A DNA stretch of 64,000 nucleotides from Beroe forskalii (taxonomy: Eukaryota > Ctenophora > Nuda > Beroida > Beroidae). Below, in pieces: positions 11,264 to 25,566 of the stretch. A program made the translations under genes and the position numbers. The first letter of the stretch is position 1. Each line of letters starts with the position of its first letter. A model generated the notes under the pieces. It saw nothing but the letters and a program-made list of their open reading frames with translations. It searched no databases and was not told the DNA's origin. Where the stretch lies: NCBI GenBank assembly GCA_011033025.1, contig WFMF01000566.1, positions 37,718-101,717 of the forward strand, in the 5' to 3' direction.

Positions 11264-12910
11264 ATGGACATTGAGGAACTGCTCGATTTCCAGCCGGAAA
11301 GAACTCTGAAACGTGGCCCTGATGGCGAAGCTGATGGTGACTTTGAGGGCATGTTCAAGAAGAGGGCAGTGGACGCCCCCCAGAAGAAGAACTATGAGGA
11401 CATGACGGACGAGGAGCGACTGGCTCTGGTCATGGAACTGGAGGAGGACAATACTGTGGAGTTGGACGAGGGAACGGTCAGGAAGATGATCCTAAACTTG
11501 GATAAGAAACATGCCAAAAACCAGGAACTGAGGATAAAGCACACGGAGCAACCGGAGCGGTTCATGGACAGCGAGATAGAGTTGCATGTGGAGATAGGGA
11601 AGTGTTTGACTATAGCCACGCAGCCCCAGATGTACCCGGTGTTAGTGGAGTGTGGCGGAGTGACTCTGGTCATATCCCTCCTCACTCATCCTAACAGTGA
11701 CATTGTGTTGGGGGTGGTGGACTTGTTACACGAACTTACGGACACTGATATCATCAGCGAGGCTATGGATGCAGGGCAGGTGTTAGTGGAGGCACTCGTC
11801 AAGAATCAGATCATGTCGATACTACTGCAGGTTCTGGAGTCACTGGACGAAAAGAATGAAGATGAAGCCAAGGGCCTGCACAATGTCCTGGGCATTGCAG
11901 AGAATCTGGTTGAAGCAGACCCTGACCTTGCTGAACATGCGTTCAAGCAGGGTTTGTTGTTGTGGATTCTAAACAGACTCAAAGTCAGATCATTTGACGC
12001 CAACAAGTTGTACTGTTCCGAACTTCTTGCAGTATTACTCCAATCATCGACCTCTAACCGATCATCCCTGGGTAATATCGAGGGTATTGACACGATGCTG
12101 CAAGCCCTTGCCCTTTACAAGAGACGTAATCCCCAACTAGCAGAGGAGCAGGAGATGATGCACAACCTCTTCGACAGTCTGTGTTTGGCGCTCCTAGCCC
12201 CTGCTAACCGGGACATCTTCCTCAAGGGGGAGGGGGTGGAGTTGATGATCCTCATGTTGAGGGAGAAGAAGATGTCCCGTCCTCCTGCCCTCAAGGTCCT
12301 CAACTTCGCACTCCAAGGAGACGAAGGTATCAACTGCTGTGCTAAGTTTATCGATGTGTACGGTCTAAGATCCTTATTCCCCTGCTTCATGAAGACCCCG
12401 GGTAAGAAGGCTAAGCGAGGTGGGTTCAGTGAGATGGAGTGGGTTGAGCACGTGACCTCCATCATCTCGCACCTCCTGAGGAACACCTCAGGATCCCAGC
12501 TGCAGCGACTCATGAACAAGTTCGTTGAGGAGGACCATCTGAAGGTGGATAGGCTGATTGAGCTCCACCTCTTCTACCTGGGCCGGGCTAAGTCAGTGGA
12601 TGAAGAGATCAGGGAGGAGAAGGAGATGCTGGAGGAGGAGGTAGATGAGGACAAGGAGAACGAGTTTTACATGAAGAGACTGGACGCCGGTCTCTTCACC
12701 CTCCAGAGACTCAACTACATCCTCCTCAGCATTTGTACGGCAGGGATCACCTCCATAGTGGAGCGGGTGAAGCAGTTACTGACCCTCAAGGGGGAGAGCA
12801 TGCAACCGATAAAGGACATAATGCAGGAGTACGCTGACAGTTTGGGGGATGATGTCAATAAGGCTAACGAGGAAAAAATCAATATCACTCACATGATCAA
12901 TCAGTTATAG
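11264..12910 (+). CDS. CTNNBL1: Beta-catenin-like protein 1 (CTNNBL1), intronless
   Basis: A single uninterrupted frame of 548 residues, close to the usual length of about 560. It starts MDIEELLDFQPERTLKRG, like the family N-terminus, followed by a basic stretch (KKRAV) typical of its NLS and by armadillo-like helices. Family segments include FDANKLYCSELLAVLLQ, AEEQEMMHNLFDSLC, LKGEGVELMILMLREKKMS and EEFYMKRLDAGLFTLQ-like text (here NEFYMKRLDAGLFTLQ). CTNNBL1 is a nuclear protein associated with the CDC5L/PRP19 spliceosome complex. Unlike its neighbours it has no intron, suggesting intron loss or retroposition, although it sits between conserved genes without an obvious poly(A) tract or target duplication. 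The start agrees with family N-termini. Confidence 0.95.
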   Translation: MDIEELLDFQPERTLKRGPDGEADGDFEGMFKKRAVDAPQKKNYEDMTDEERLALVMELEEDNTVELDEGTVRKMILNLDKKHAKNQELRIKHTEQPERFMDSEIELHVEIGKCLTIATQPQMYPVLVECGGVTLVISLLTHPNSDIVLGVVDLLHELTDTDIISEAMDAGQVLVEALVKNQIMSILLQVLESLDEKNEDEAKGLHNVLGIAENLVEADPDLAEHAFKQGLLLWILNRLKVRSFDANKLYCSELLAVLLQSSTSNRSSLGNIEGIDTMLQALALYKRRNPQLAEEQEMMHNLFDSLCLALLAPANRDIFLKGEGVELMILMLREKKMSRPPALKVLNFALQGDEGINCCAKFIDVYGLRSLFPCFMKTPGKKAKRGGFSEMEWVEHVTSIISHLLRNTSGSQLQRLMNKFVEEDHLKVDRLIELHLFYLGRAKSVDEEIREEKEMLEEEVDEDKENEFYMKRLDAGLFTLQRLNYILLSICTAGITSIVERVKQLLTLKGESMQPIKDIMQEYADSLGDDVNKANEEKINITHMINQL

Positions 12911-14065
12911 CACGCGGTGTCAGAGTACCTATTTCATAAGAATACATGATCTCTGTAATCGCCTGTTATGAAGTTTTTAAGCGAAGTTTTGGAAGAAATC
13001 AGTCGTCAGTGCAAATGGCATCAGCTTCTTCTGTATAGGATCGACTTTCGTATGTTGATGAAATATTTTAAAGTTTGAGTTCGCCTGAGATCTATAAAAA
13101 TCTAAATGGACAGTTATAAATACTGCAATTTTCAGATCTATTGGAACTATTTGGAGTTGACCCGTTTGATGTATAACTCTTATTCTATTTGTATCGTATA
13201 ATTCAAATTTCACCGTGCTTTATTATCTAGTCAGTGTTTCTTTGAATTTAAACTCTTACCAGATACTACTTAAGTTAGAACTTTTAATTATGATTGAAAT
13301 TCCGAGAACTAATGAAATAAGTAAATAATTATGTATTGGCCTCTCCATCGAAGTCTCAATAATCTCTGTTCATTGATATTTATGTGATGTCTGATATAAT
13401 TGTATAATGAACGATTAACTAACTGAGGGGAGTGTTATATCGAAAATTATCACACGAGGCGTCAGCCGAGTTTGACAATTTTCGATATAACACGATCCAT
13501 GAGTTAGTTAATTGTATTATCACCCGACCCTACTTGGCTAGACCTAGCTGCTTCTGATTTCGGTATTTACGCTGCCTACATCAGGATTCTAGCTCTTTTC
13601 TTCAGGATTCAGCCAGGGGCTAGCCATACAACAGTATTTCCTTCCACTCGGGTCTGACGACCCTCGTCCCGATTGAACGCCTTTATAGATTTGCAAGTGC
13701 TCCATTATCAAAATTTCTTTTCAAGTTTTTTCTGCACTCATTTTTTCGGGATTTGGTTTTATATTTGGGCTTCATTTGCTCCTTTAGAAAATTTTTGCGC
13801 GCGCCACTATACAGTAGTTTTAAAGGGAGATATATCAATAATTATCACACCCGAATTATAATCACGGGAGGGTGATAATTGCTAGTTTAGCAATTATCTG
13901 TACAAAGACATAAGTTCGTCCAATCGTTTAGCATTAGTCGATTAACATTCCATTAGCTATCACTTTTGAAGCTTCGTTCATACAAATTCGAGAAAATATA
14001 TTCATTGTCATTGTGCTGTAAACATTTTATTCAAATTCAAATTACACCTGCTTAGGGGAGGGGAG
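12911..14065 (+). other. Spacer between CTNNBL1 and DHX15 carrying a MITE-like element
   Basis: The CTNNBL1 3' flank (12911-13390) is AT-rich without coding signal. A palindrome-rich element occupies about 13395-13890 (own entry). The last 170 bases before the DHX15 start are AT-rich; no TATA box stands out. Confidence 0.6.
13395..13890. mobile_element. MITE-like element A
   Basis: The left end contains nested palindromes: ttaactaactga pairs with tgagttagttaa, and gtgttatatcgaaaatt pairs with aattttcgatataacac, around a gaggcg...gccgag centre (13415-13512). The right end ends in paired agggtgataatt/aattatcacacccg segments (13848-13880). The core at 13630-13681 is nearly identical to 15030-15083 in element B. 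No coding capacity. Confidence 0.7.
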
Positions 14066-17527
<3,462 letters not shown>

Positions 17528-17539
17528 TGATACATTTTG

Positions 17540-18530
17540 AAGGGTTTAGCAGGGATCGCAGTTGGGATCAGTGATGTCCACGTACTCCATTTCCTCGTTC
17601 ACAGCTCCAGTCGAGTAAGGAGTTGCTGTTTGAGGTGTGTAACCTTGGAACCGGTGGCTTATCCGGGTATTGGGCGAGGAATTCTCCCAGGGCTATCTTG
17701 AATGCCTCTAGCTTCTTCACCGTGTTGACTTGCTTCGGGAGCAAGTTCCAGAGCCGAGCAGATTTTACCCCAAATGAATTGTCATATGCAGTTGACACCG
17801 AGCGCTGTGCCTTGTAATTGAATGGTAGAATTTTTGCTCGGACTCCAAGACGTTCATTGCAGTAGAATTTCAAATTTGTGCTGTTCGGGGCCTTTTCTTG
17901 CAGAATCTTCCATGTGTGGATAATGGTATTATCTCTTCTGCGTTGAGAGACATCAGCCTTAGCTTCTTCAGACGATCCCAGTAATCCATATCCTTAGTCC
18001 CAGCAATGCGTTTGGTAAAGTATCGCTGATTGATTCCACTGCTTGAATGTCCTTTATCAGATGAGGGTCCCAGACAGGCAACAGTACTCCAATCTACTCT
18101 CACTAAGGACTTGAAGAGGGTCAGCATTGTCAGTTCAGATCTATCCCGGAAAGTCCCTAGACCCACGATGCCATTTTTCGGGAGTTCTGACAACATTGTT
18201 CACCTGCAGAGTCCAGCTACAATCATCGGTAATGAGGATACCAAGATCTCTTACGGATGATGTCGGTTGCAGGATGTTACCATCAGAAGTTGTGTACTGT
18301 CCTCAGCCTGCAGTGAAGGGTATTTCTGAAGGTATGAGTTATTGAGGCAGTTCATGACCTCGAACTTATCCTGGTGGAGCACCATATTGTTGTTCAGCGA
18401 CCAACTGACAACTTGATCCAGATCATTCTGTAGCAACCCTTACATAACATGGTAATAATCTGGTGTAGGAGCTTGGTGTCGTCAGCAAAAGTGAGTGGTT
18501 TTGATGAGGCCATCTTGATGATCATGTCCA
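17540..18530 (-). mobile_element. CR1/L2-like LINE remnant
   Basis: Reading the minus strand gives an RT motif LTFADDTKLLHQI (about 18470-18500), a following LQNDLDQVVSWSLNNNMVL, then DYWDRLKKLRLMSLNAEE and the C-terminal ARLWNLLPKQVN typical of CR1/L2-like ORF2 ends. The frames are broken by several indels, so this is a dead 3' fragment. It separates the truncated ends of DHX15 and the PI3K gene. Clade assignment is by eye. Confidence 0.8.
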
Positions 18531-18647
18531 CAAGATGTGCGAAAACATTTTGCTACAAATAATTGGGAAGGGATCAAAGTAGCACAATAAACCCACAATA
18601 AACTGAATACACACGACTAAAACCGCCAGATCACACAAATCACAAAC

Positions 18648-20852
18648 CTTATCGTTGGCCCTGACTTTCTCAATGCCATGCTTGGTTATCAGCCGCTCAC
18701 TCTCATCATGAGCCTCCTTAGTCAGCATGGCACTCAGTTCGCATATCCGTCTCATGTCGGGGTACTTCACGTTAGTGAGGTTGGAGTGGAAGAGGAGGGT
18801 GAGTGTGATGCACTCGTCTTTTGTGTTGGAGGTCGTTGTGCCTAGGAGGGGGAATTCGTACCGAAATGGAGAACTTCTGGGGGGCTAAATTCACGAAAAA
18901 GTCGGTAATGCCCGGTAATGCGAGAATGATCGGCAAAGAACTGACAGAGCTAGGAACAAAGATGGCCAATGTGATCAGAATTACCATCATAAACTATGAT
19001 AGAGGTTTCACACTCAACCACAGCATGAGATATAGAAATGAAAGCAAATCAAACCGATGTAGTTGAATGTCTCATCCACTTGCTGGCAATCCCACATCCT
19101 TAACTTCACTTCGTTACATTTCAACATCCCCATGTAATCGAAGAGTGGGATGTTGGCCCATGCAATTGATTGCTGAAATGATGATTTCAGTTTGGTTAAG
19201 TTTAATAAGGCGCTGTATGTAATCCTATATTTGAAACATTCCACGTGATGCTGTATTACTGAGCGTATATAATACAGCATGATATGATAAACATAAATTT
19301 GAAAAGAATTAATAAGAAATTTATCACAAAGACAAAAATTCTTATCCTACTTTTTTTTGGTAGAGTAGAGCACACAAACCCAAAACTTTTTGGGGGAGAA
19401 AGGATGTCAATGTAAAAGACCAGCTTGTTTCCCAGGGTTCCCCAGGGCCCCTCCTGCAGCTAATAATTTTTGATTTGGGGCCCAAAAAAATAGATAAAGA
19501 AAAAATAAACAAATTCCGGGCTTTTAAAAATTCAAAAATACATAATACATCAATGGTTTAAGTTCTACTACTTTGTTATTAGTTGCCATGTTTTCTTACA
19601 ACAAACCAAGTTGAAATGTTCACTACATTCAGTTTTGAGAAGGAACGTAGACTCTCTCCTCCATATGAGTACAAGCTTCTTTACCGAAGTACTGGAACCA
19701 TACTTCCCCCAACACATGTTGCCTTCCCCACAGTTATGCTGAATTTTCCTTCAATGTCCCACAGATCTCGAGTTTTCTAGAGCCCACACTGCAATTCTCT
19801 CTCCAAAAGCCCTCATTTTTGAGCACCTCTGGAAACCCTTATCTGCCAGAATATCCTTGAGGGATGCGTCTGATAAGGATAACATTTACCCATTGTCTGT
19901 CGTGCATTTCTGAACATGTTTAAAATACACAATCAAACTGTCCCCATACAGGTACTCTTCCCTCCCTGAAACTTTTAAGAAGTACAGCTCTGGATCACAT
20001 TCTCCATGGCTGATCTCATTGAGTTCAAGCCATCTGTTCAGTGCAAGCTGAATGATCTCCATGGGTGAATACTCAAGTTCAACATCTATCCTCATCAAGG
20101 TATTTGGCTTTGAAAACGTCCAAGATAAACTCTGAATTTTATTTTTGCAGTATTTTCTAAGATATCAACTGGAATTCTACCAGGTGCCATATCAGGAGGG
20201 AATACTTCCTCCATCCGTTGAACTATTTCTTCATTTTTCCTTTCTTTGACAACTTCTTCACACATTTGATGGATTGTTCGACGAAAGTCTTTCTCTTCCT
20301 TTTCCTTCATATTCTGAATCTGAAATGGTTTAAAATTCAATATATGAGACTATATGAAGAAGAAAATTTCATGCATAATGAAGTCAAATCAATCAATTGA
20401 GTGGAAAAAAGCAAGTAATATGTCCCAGAAGAAATCAAAAAATGGTAGCATACCTTGAAAATGGGTAGACAAATAATAGAGCCAACTCTCTTGTTGAAAA
20501 CTTTCTCATCTTCATCTCCAATCTTTTCTACTACTAATAAAATTGACCGGAAAATTTTGAATTCTTGGAGTCTTATTGTCTCATCAAATATCTCTTCTTT
20601 CTCAAGTCTGCTATTATAGCAATTGAGGGCGTAACGATTAGGTTTATAAAGGGTTTCATAGCCAGGAAGGTTTTCTGCTTGTTTCCACAATTGATTTTTG
20701 GCATCAGCAAATGTTAGTGAAACTGACACCCTCAGAGATATCATCAGTCCATTGGGCATAAGAAACATAAGGTCTTTGTACTGAGATCTGCCATCACAGA
20801 AAAACTGTGATTCAAACTCACCAAGAGTGTTCCTTGTATCATAATCTAGCAT
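18648..20852 (-). pseudogene. Class I PI3-kinase catalytic subunit (p110), 5' half only and disrupted
   Basis: From high to low coordinates: exon 20852-20454 encodes the adaptor-binding domain (LMFLMPNGLMISLRV, EEIFDETIRLQEFKIF, VFNKRVGSIICLPIF); from 20319 comes DFRRTIHQMCEEVV and then the Ras-binding domain (RIDVELEYSPMEIIQLAL) to about 19884; a degraded part of the C2 domain lies at about 19570-19880; exon 19172-19055 encodes AWANIPLFDYMGMLKCNEV; exon 18841-18648 encodes NLTNVKYPDMRRICELSAML and ends at a donor. Phases of the last two exons agree. Frameshifts occur near 20130 and in-frame stops around 19884 and 19700. The helical and kinase domains are absent. The real family makes PIP3 at the plasma membrane with a p85 partner. 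It may be a functional gene damaged by sequence error and misassembly, or a true pseudogene; both fit. Confidence 0.75.
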
Positions 20853-21724
20853 TTCTTTTTACGCCATTTTAGCCATAGACTCAACCTACTTTTTGAAGTG
20901 GAGTTAGTAGGTACCTAAACTGCAAATTACCAATGGGTACTCATAAGTTTGAACTCTAAATGATGTTACATAGATGTTGGTTCAATCAATCAAATTGATA
21001 AAATGAAAACATGCAAGAGGTCATCATGGCTCTGCTTCATGTGCAGTGAAACATATAATTCTGTGAAACAAGTAAATCAAGTTTTTATCCCATTTTACAA
21101 TCTAATAGAGTAATAGAGTTGCACTCAATGAACAATACATGTAATGTGCTCGTCAGTAACACGAATTCATGGCCATGTATTCTATAATATATAATTAGGT
21201 GTTGGATCTTGGGAAGTAGGATTTGGAGTGTTTTTAATGGAGCCATTTCACAATAAGGGCATAATTTCAACATCTTAAAGAGTTGTAAAATTCTGGGGGA
21301 AAGGAAACACACAAGCCGTTGCTAAAATGAGGACTTCAACAGAATTGAAAGATTGGTTTTGTTTATGAGTACCAAATGGGGAAATTGTAGCTGATTTTCT
21401 TGCTAAAGTTTTCATTATTTGCTATGCTGATGCAGCATTATCTTAGAATATGGAAAATTTGTTTAAATGGTGCCAATTGGGATACTATAAATTGTAAATG
21501 ATAAATTAGGTGTAATAAGCTTTATTTTAAATAAAAAACACCAATAGATAAATTACCTAGATATCTCATTCATAACGGTAAAAACACTTGCAAATATTAA
21601 CAATGCTAACCCATTAAATCCGTTCATATTCAAGCAATTAAGCACTAACCATTGGATTTAATGCTAGATTTGATGATTCATTGGATCAACTGATACAAAA
21701 AAAAGATGAAATCAGAAGCTTGAA
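20853..21724. other. AT-rich DNA without gene
   Basis: Upstream flank of the PI3K gene (on its strand). No reading frame with domain character and no repeat beyond simple AT-richness. It should contain the PI3K promoter; nothing diagnostic is seen. Confidence 0.5.
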
Positions 21725-22330
21725 GCTTTCTAAGCCCGCATAGGTGTGTGTACGCGCTGCGCGCTTCTCTACGGGGCGGGGAAGCACGCCGCGGGAGCCA
21801 CACAGGGATATACGTGTTCAGCAACACGCCGTCGTTTCACCTATGCACCGCGCGGCGCGGCATATGGTTGAATCAATTTTTCAGCAACTTGCTGACATGA
21901 ATCTTGCCCTAGCCAGGACCCTAGTTTCGCGCACGGAGTGCGCGGCGTGACGCCCCTGGTTAGGGAAACATAAATCGCGTCCAAGCGTCAGTTTTTCATT
22001 AATTCCCTTTATCAGGGGCTGGCGCTCGCCTTCCTAAGCCCGCAAATAGGACATAGGCATGCGTAAGCGCGCGCGCCGCCACACTGCCCTAGACCTAAGG
22101 GAGCGCGCCGTGCAACGCAAACAGAGATATGCGTGTTTGGCAAGGGCTTGCAGTGCCGCGCACGCGGTACGCGAGACCCGCAGTGTCCTAATTAGAGCAA
22201 CGTTGCACTGCACTTGCACTGAGCTGTTCACCTAACCAGGTGCTTACGAGCGTGCAGAATAGGGCGCTGGTTAAGGCATTAAGGCAAACTGAGCTGCGTC
22301 GATGAGAATCAGGTTGCACGTGACGCGGAC
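21725..22330. repeat. CG-rich duplicated repeat island
   Basis: Two diverged copies of a roughly 300-bp unit begin ctaagcccgcataggtgt (21731) and cctaagcccgcaaatagg (22034). Both are dense in CGCG steps, in contrast to the CpG-poor surroundings. Short open frames across them read as Arg/Ala strings and are not supported as genes. It could be a SINE-like or MITE-like family. Confidence 0.6.
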
Positions 22331-22439
22331 GCTGAATTCTGGCCTGGCGAATTATTCTATTCTTCAAAATTGTTGATACATACTACTATTATACTTTTGC
22401 CCATATTACTGACCAAAATAATAAGAGTAAGTTAAAATT

Positions 22440-24565
22440 AATTTTAAAATTAATTTTATTCTGGAAACAATGATCAGAACAGTACCCCATGGTTAAATTC
22501 CTCTCTGAAGCGTGCTATCAGAGCCAAAAACAAGCTTTGGGGTATTTTCAATGCAAGCCCTACTATGGAAAACCTTAATGCAGCCCTCATGAAGCAAGGT
22601 GAATTAGATGCAGTTGAATTGAAGGCTAAACTTAAATATGAGAAACTGATAACAAATGATCTGAAGCATAACTCTAAGGCTTTTTATTCTTATCTGCGTT
22701 CTAGAAGAAATGTCAAGTCACTTGTAACAGTATTGAAAAAAACTGATGGATCACTGACATCAAATGACAAAGAAACTGCTGAATGTTTTGCAGATGGCTT
22801 TAGTTCTGTGTTTACAAATGAACCATATGGCCCACTGCCTGAATCTTGTTACAAAACACCTGACAAGATCATTTCTGATGTTAGCATTTCTGAAGAAGAT
22901 GTGATTAATGAATTGAAGTCCTTGAATATATTCAAAAGCTCAGGTCCAGATAATATACACCCTAAGTTGCTGAAAGCCCTTACGGGAAACCCTGATTTTG
23001 TGAAGAGCCTTACCATGCTTTATAATAACTGCATTAGCAAGCAGAAAATTCCTAAATTATGGAAAGTTGCAAGTGTCATAAGTCTACACAAGAAAGATGC
23101 AAAGACAGATCCTCTCAACTACAGACCTGTATCCTTAACGTGTATTCTTTGTAAAATTTATGAGAAATTCATTAGGAATCATGTCTTAGAATTTGTTAGG
23201 GATGATATAAATGAACACCAACATGGCTTTATGGACAACAAATCATGTTTATCAAATTTATTGGAGACTGTTGATGCCATAATTGAACTTTTAGACTCAG
23301 GGTATCCTGTAGATTTGTTTTATTTTGACTTTTGCAAAGCTTTCGACACAGTTCCTCACCACAGGCTTCTCACTAAGTTGGAAAATTATGGCATCAAAGG
23401 CTCAACATTGTCTATTTTGAGGGATTTTCTTAGTGAACGTTCGTTGCGTACTTGTGTTAGGGGAAACTATTCATCTCTTAGAAGAGTACTTTCTGGTGTG
23501 CCACAGGGCTCAGTTTTGGGCCCCTTGTTATTTATACTGTATATAAATGATCTTCCTGATGGTATCAATAATCTCACTAAGTTATTTGCAGATGACATGA
23601 AGCTAATTGTGAATGCTGGCAGTAATAACAAACAAACTGTTAACAGTGATCTTAAATCACTTGAAAACTGGGAATCTTTGTGGCTTCTTAGGTTTAATCC
23701 TGAAAAATGTAAAGTTATGCACTTTGATTATAATCAGAATCCTATGAATGAATATAGAATAGATAAAGTTATCTTAAAAAGTGTACAATCTGAAAAAGAT
23801 CTTGGAGTTGTTGTGAATAATCAATTGAAATGGAATGACAACATAAACGCTTGTATTAAAGATGCTAATAGAATGATTGCCTGGGTAACTAGAAACATGC
23901 TTACTCGTGATCCAGCTATATTAACACGTATATATAAGACTATAATAAGACCAAAGTTAGAGTATTGTGTTCAAATATGGAATATGAGTACTTGCCATGG
24001 TAACTGGTCAACAATTTTAGAGCTGGAATCTATACAGCGTAGATTTACAAGACTAGTCAATGATATTGGACTATTACCCTATAGTGAGCGTTTGAGGAAA
24101 CTTAATCTTACAACATTAGGAGAAAGGAGATTAAGAGGTGATCTTATCGAGACATATAAAATCTTAAATGATAAAGTAAAATATGGTGAAAATTTATTTA
24201 GACTTGGTAGGTCAGGAAAGAACATTTTACATAAAAGTGTTAAATCTAGTGTTTCTGATATTTGTAAATTGAAAGCTCATTTTCTTCCTGAAAGGGTACG
24301 TAATTATTGGAATAAGTTACCTAACTATGTTAAGACTTCAAATGATGTTAATGCATTTAAGAGTAATTTAGAAGCTTTTAAGAATGAATGTTTACATGAA
24401 AATGCTGACAATTATTGGCAAGTTTCAAAACTTATATTAGACAAGATTGAAGGAAATGGTTATTTAGAAAATAAATCAAAGTTTAATAATTTTTTGATAG
24501 AAAACAAATTTATTGCAATTAGAAAAGGTTTTAACACCTATGTCAGACCAATTAGTATTGAATAG
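22440..24565 (+). mobile_element. 5'-truncated LINE with intact reverse-transcriptase frame
   Basis: One open frame runs to the stop at 24565; the first ATG is at 22565, but coding similarity (PWLNSSLKRAIRAKNKLW) starts earlier, near 22470, so the ATG is internal. The frame contains the RT core: SSGPDNIHPKLLK, NYRPVSLTCILCKIYEK, FYFDFCKAFDTVPHHRLL, LSGVPQGSVLGPLLFILYIN and the catalytic LFADDMKL box, then the C-terminal region RIYKTIIRPKLEYCVQIWN. This is non-LTR RT of the CR1/L2/Jockey broad group. The upstream AP endonuclease is absent, as expected from 5' truncation. The uninterrupted 666-codon frame points to recent insertion. It copies its RNA into DNA at a nicked target when complete. 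Confidence 0.9.
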
Positions 24566-25260
24566 TTAGCAGGTATCTTTATTGCTTATTTACAGTACTT
24601 TTTAATTATGATAAAATCAGCTTCGTTATTTTTCTGGTTTTGCTTATTATTTTGGACTCTTACTATGTCCATCAATTATTTATTTCAGTCAATTATTTAT
24701 TAACCATACTATATTTTATTTCAAGCTAGCTCATTTAACTTATTATGTTCACCTTTATTTATATTTTCATAATTCTGACTTTAGATTGGGGGTACCTTGT
24801 GAAGGTATGTAATATTAATGAAGCATTAGAATGTGAAATTTTATTCTATCTTGGACACCTTGGATATAAGGTGTGGAAACGAAGGATGAAGTTTATTAGC
24901 TAATTTTTATAGAATGAATCGTGTTATTTCTATAATAAAATTGTTATATTATATTATATATGGGCTGGGTGGCTCAACGGGAGGTGCATTATACATTAAG
25001 TAATATAATGCTTTGGCGGGACTAGCCACCCCAACAACTCGGAGAAGCTAACATCCACAGGTAGCTCTCAGGTTAGGAAAGTTACAGTATGGAGCTCAGA
25101 ACTGAACCTCAAGCTGACAACACTTGGCGAAGATCTGTGGCAGAATTGGAAGGGTACTATGTGGTACTCTCATCTACAGGACTTGTGCCTCGGAAATCCC
25201 CTTTGAAATCAAATTCGGTCTAACCTCCTCAGATTTAGCTCTGTTGCTAAAAATCTAGGT
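24566..25260. other. LINE 3' flank and unassigned repeat DNA
   Basis: 24566-24955 is AT-rich and probably the LINE 3' UTR. From 24961 a different sequence begins with tgggtggctcaacgggaggt, which looks like a tRNA-type A box (TGGCTCAACGGG); no matching B box is seen, so a SINE call is not supported. Confidence 0.35.
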
Positions 25261-25375
25261 TAATAATAGATGTCGGATTTTTTTTTGGTTTCGACGCTTG
25301 AAAAGAAAAAAAAATCATGGAAATTATCACCAGGATAGATACTTGGCTCTAAAATTCTCTCGGATTGAATTAGGG

Positions 25376-25566
25376 CTAACATCCGCAGGAATAATACCTT
25401 AGGAATATTTATCGGTCTAACATCCGCAGGACTAACTTCTGCAGGACTAACATCAACAGGACTAACATCCACTGGACTAACATCCGCAGGACTAACATCC
25501 ACAGGACTAACATCCACAGGACTAACATCCACAGGACTCACATCCACAGGACTGACATCCGCAGGA
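25376..25566. repeat. 15-bp minisatellite
   Basis: About ten near-perfect tandem copies of ggactaacatccaca/gcag. Related single copies are scattered from 25040 to 26000 (for example 25930-25990). The minus-strand frame over it reads VDVSPVDVSP repeats and is a translation of the repeat. Confidence 0.9.

Noticed and set aside
24961..25010. tRNA gene or tRNA-derived SINE
   Set aside because: An A-box-like word is present but no B box, cloverleaf or flanking duplication is visible.
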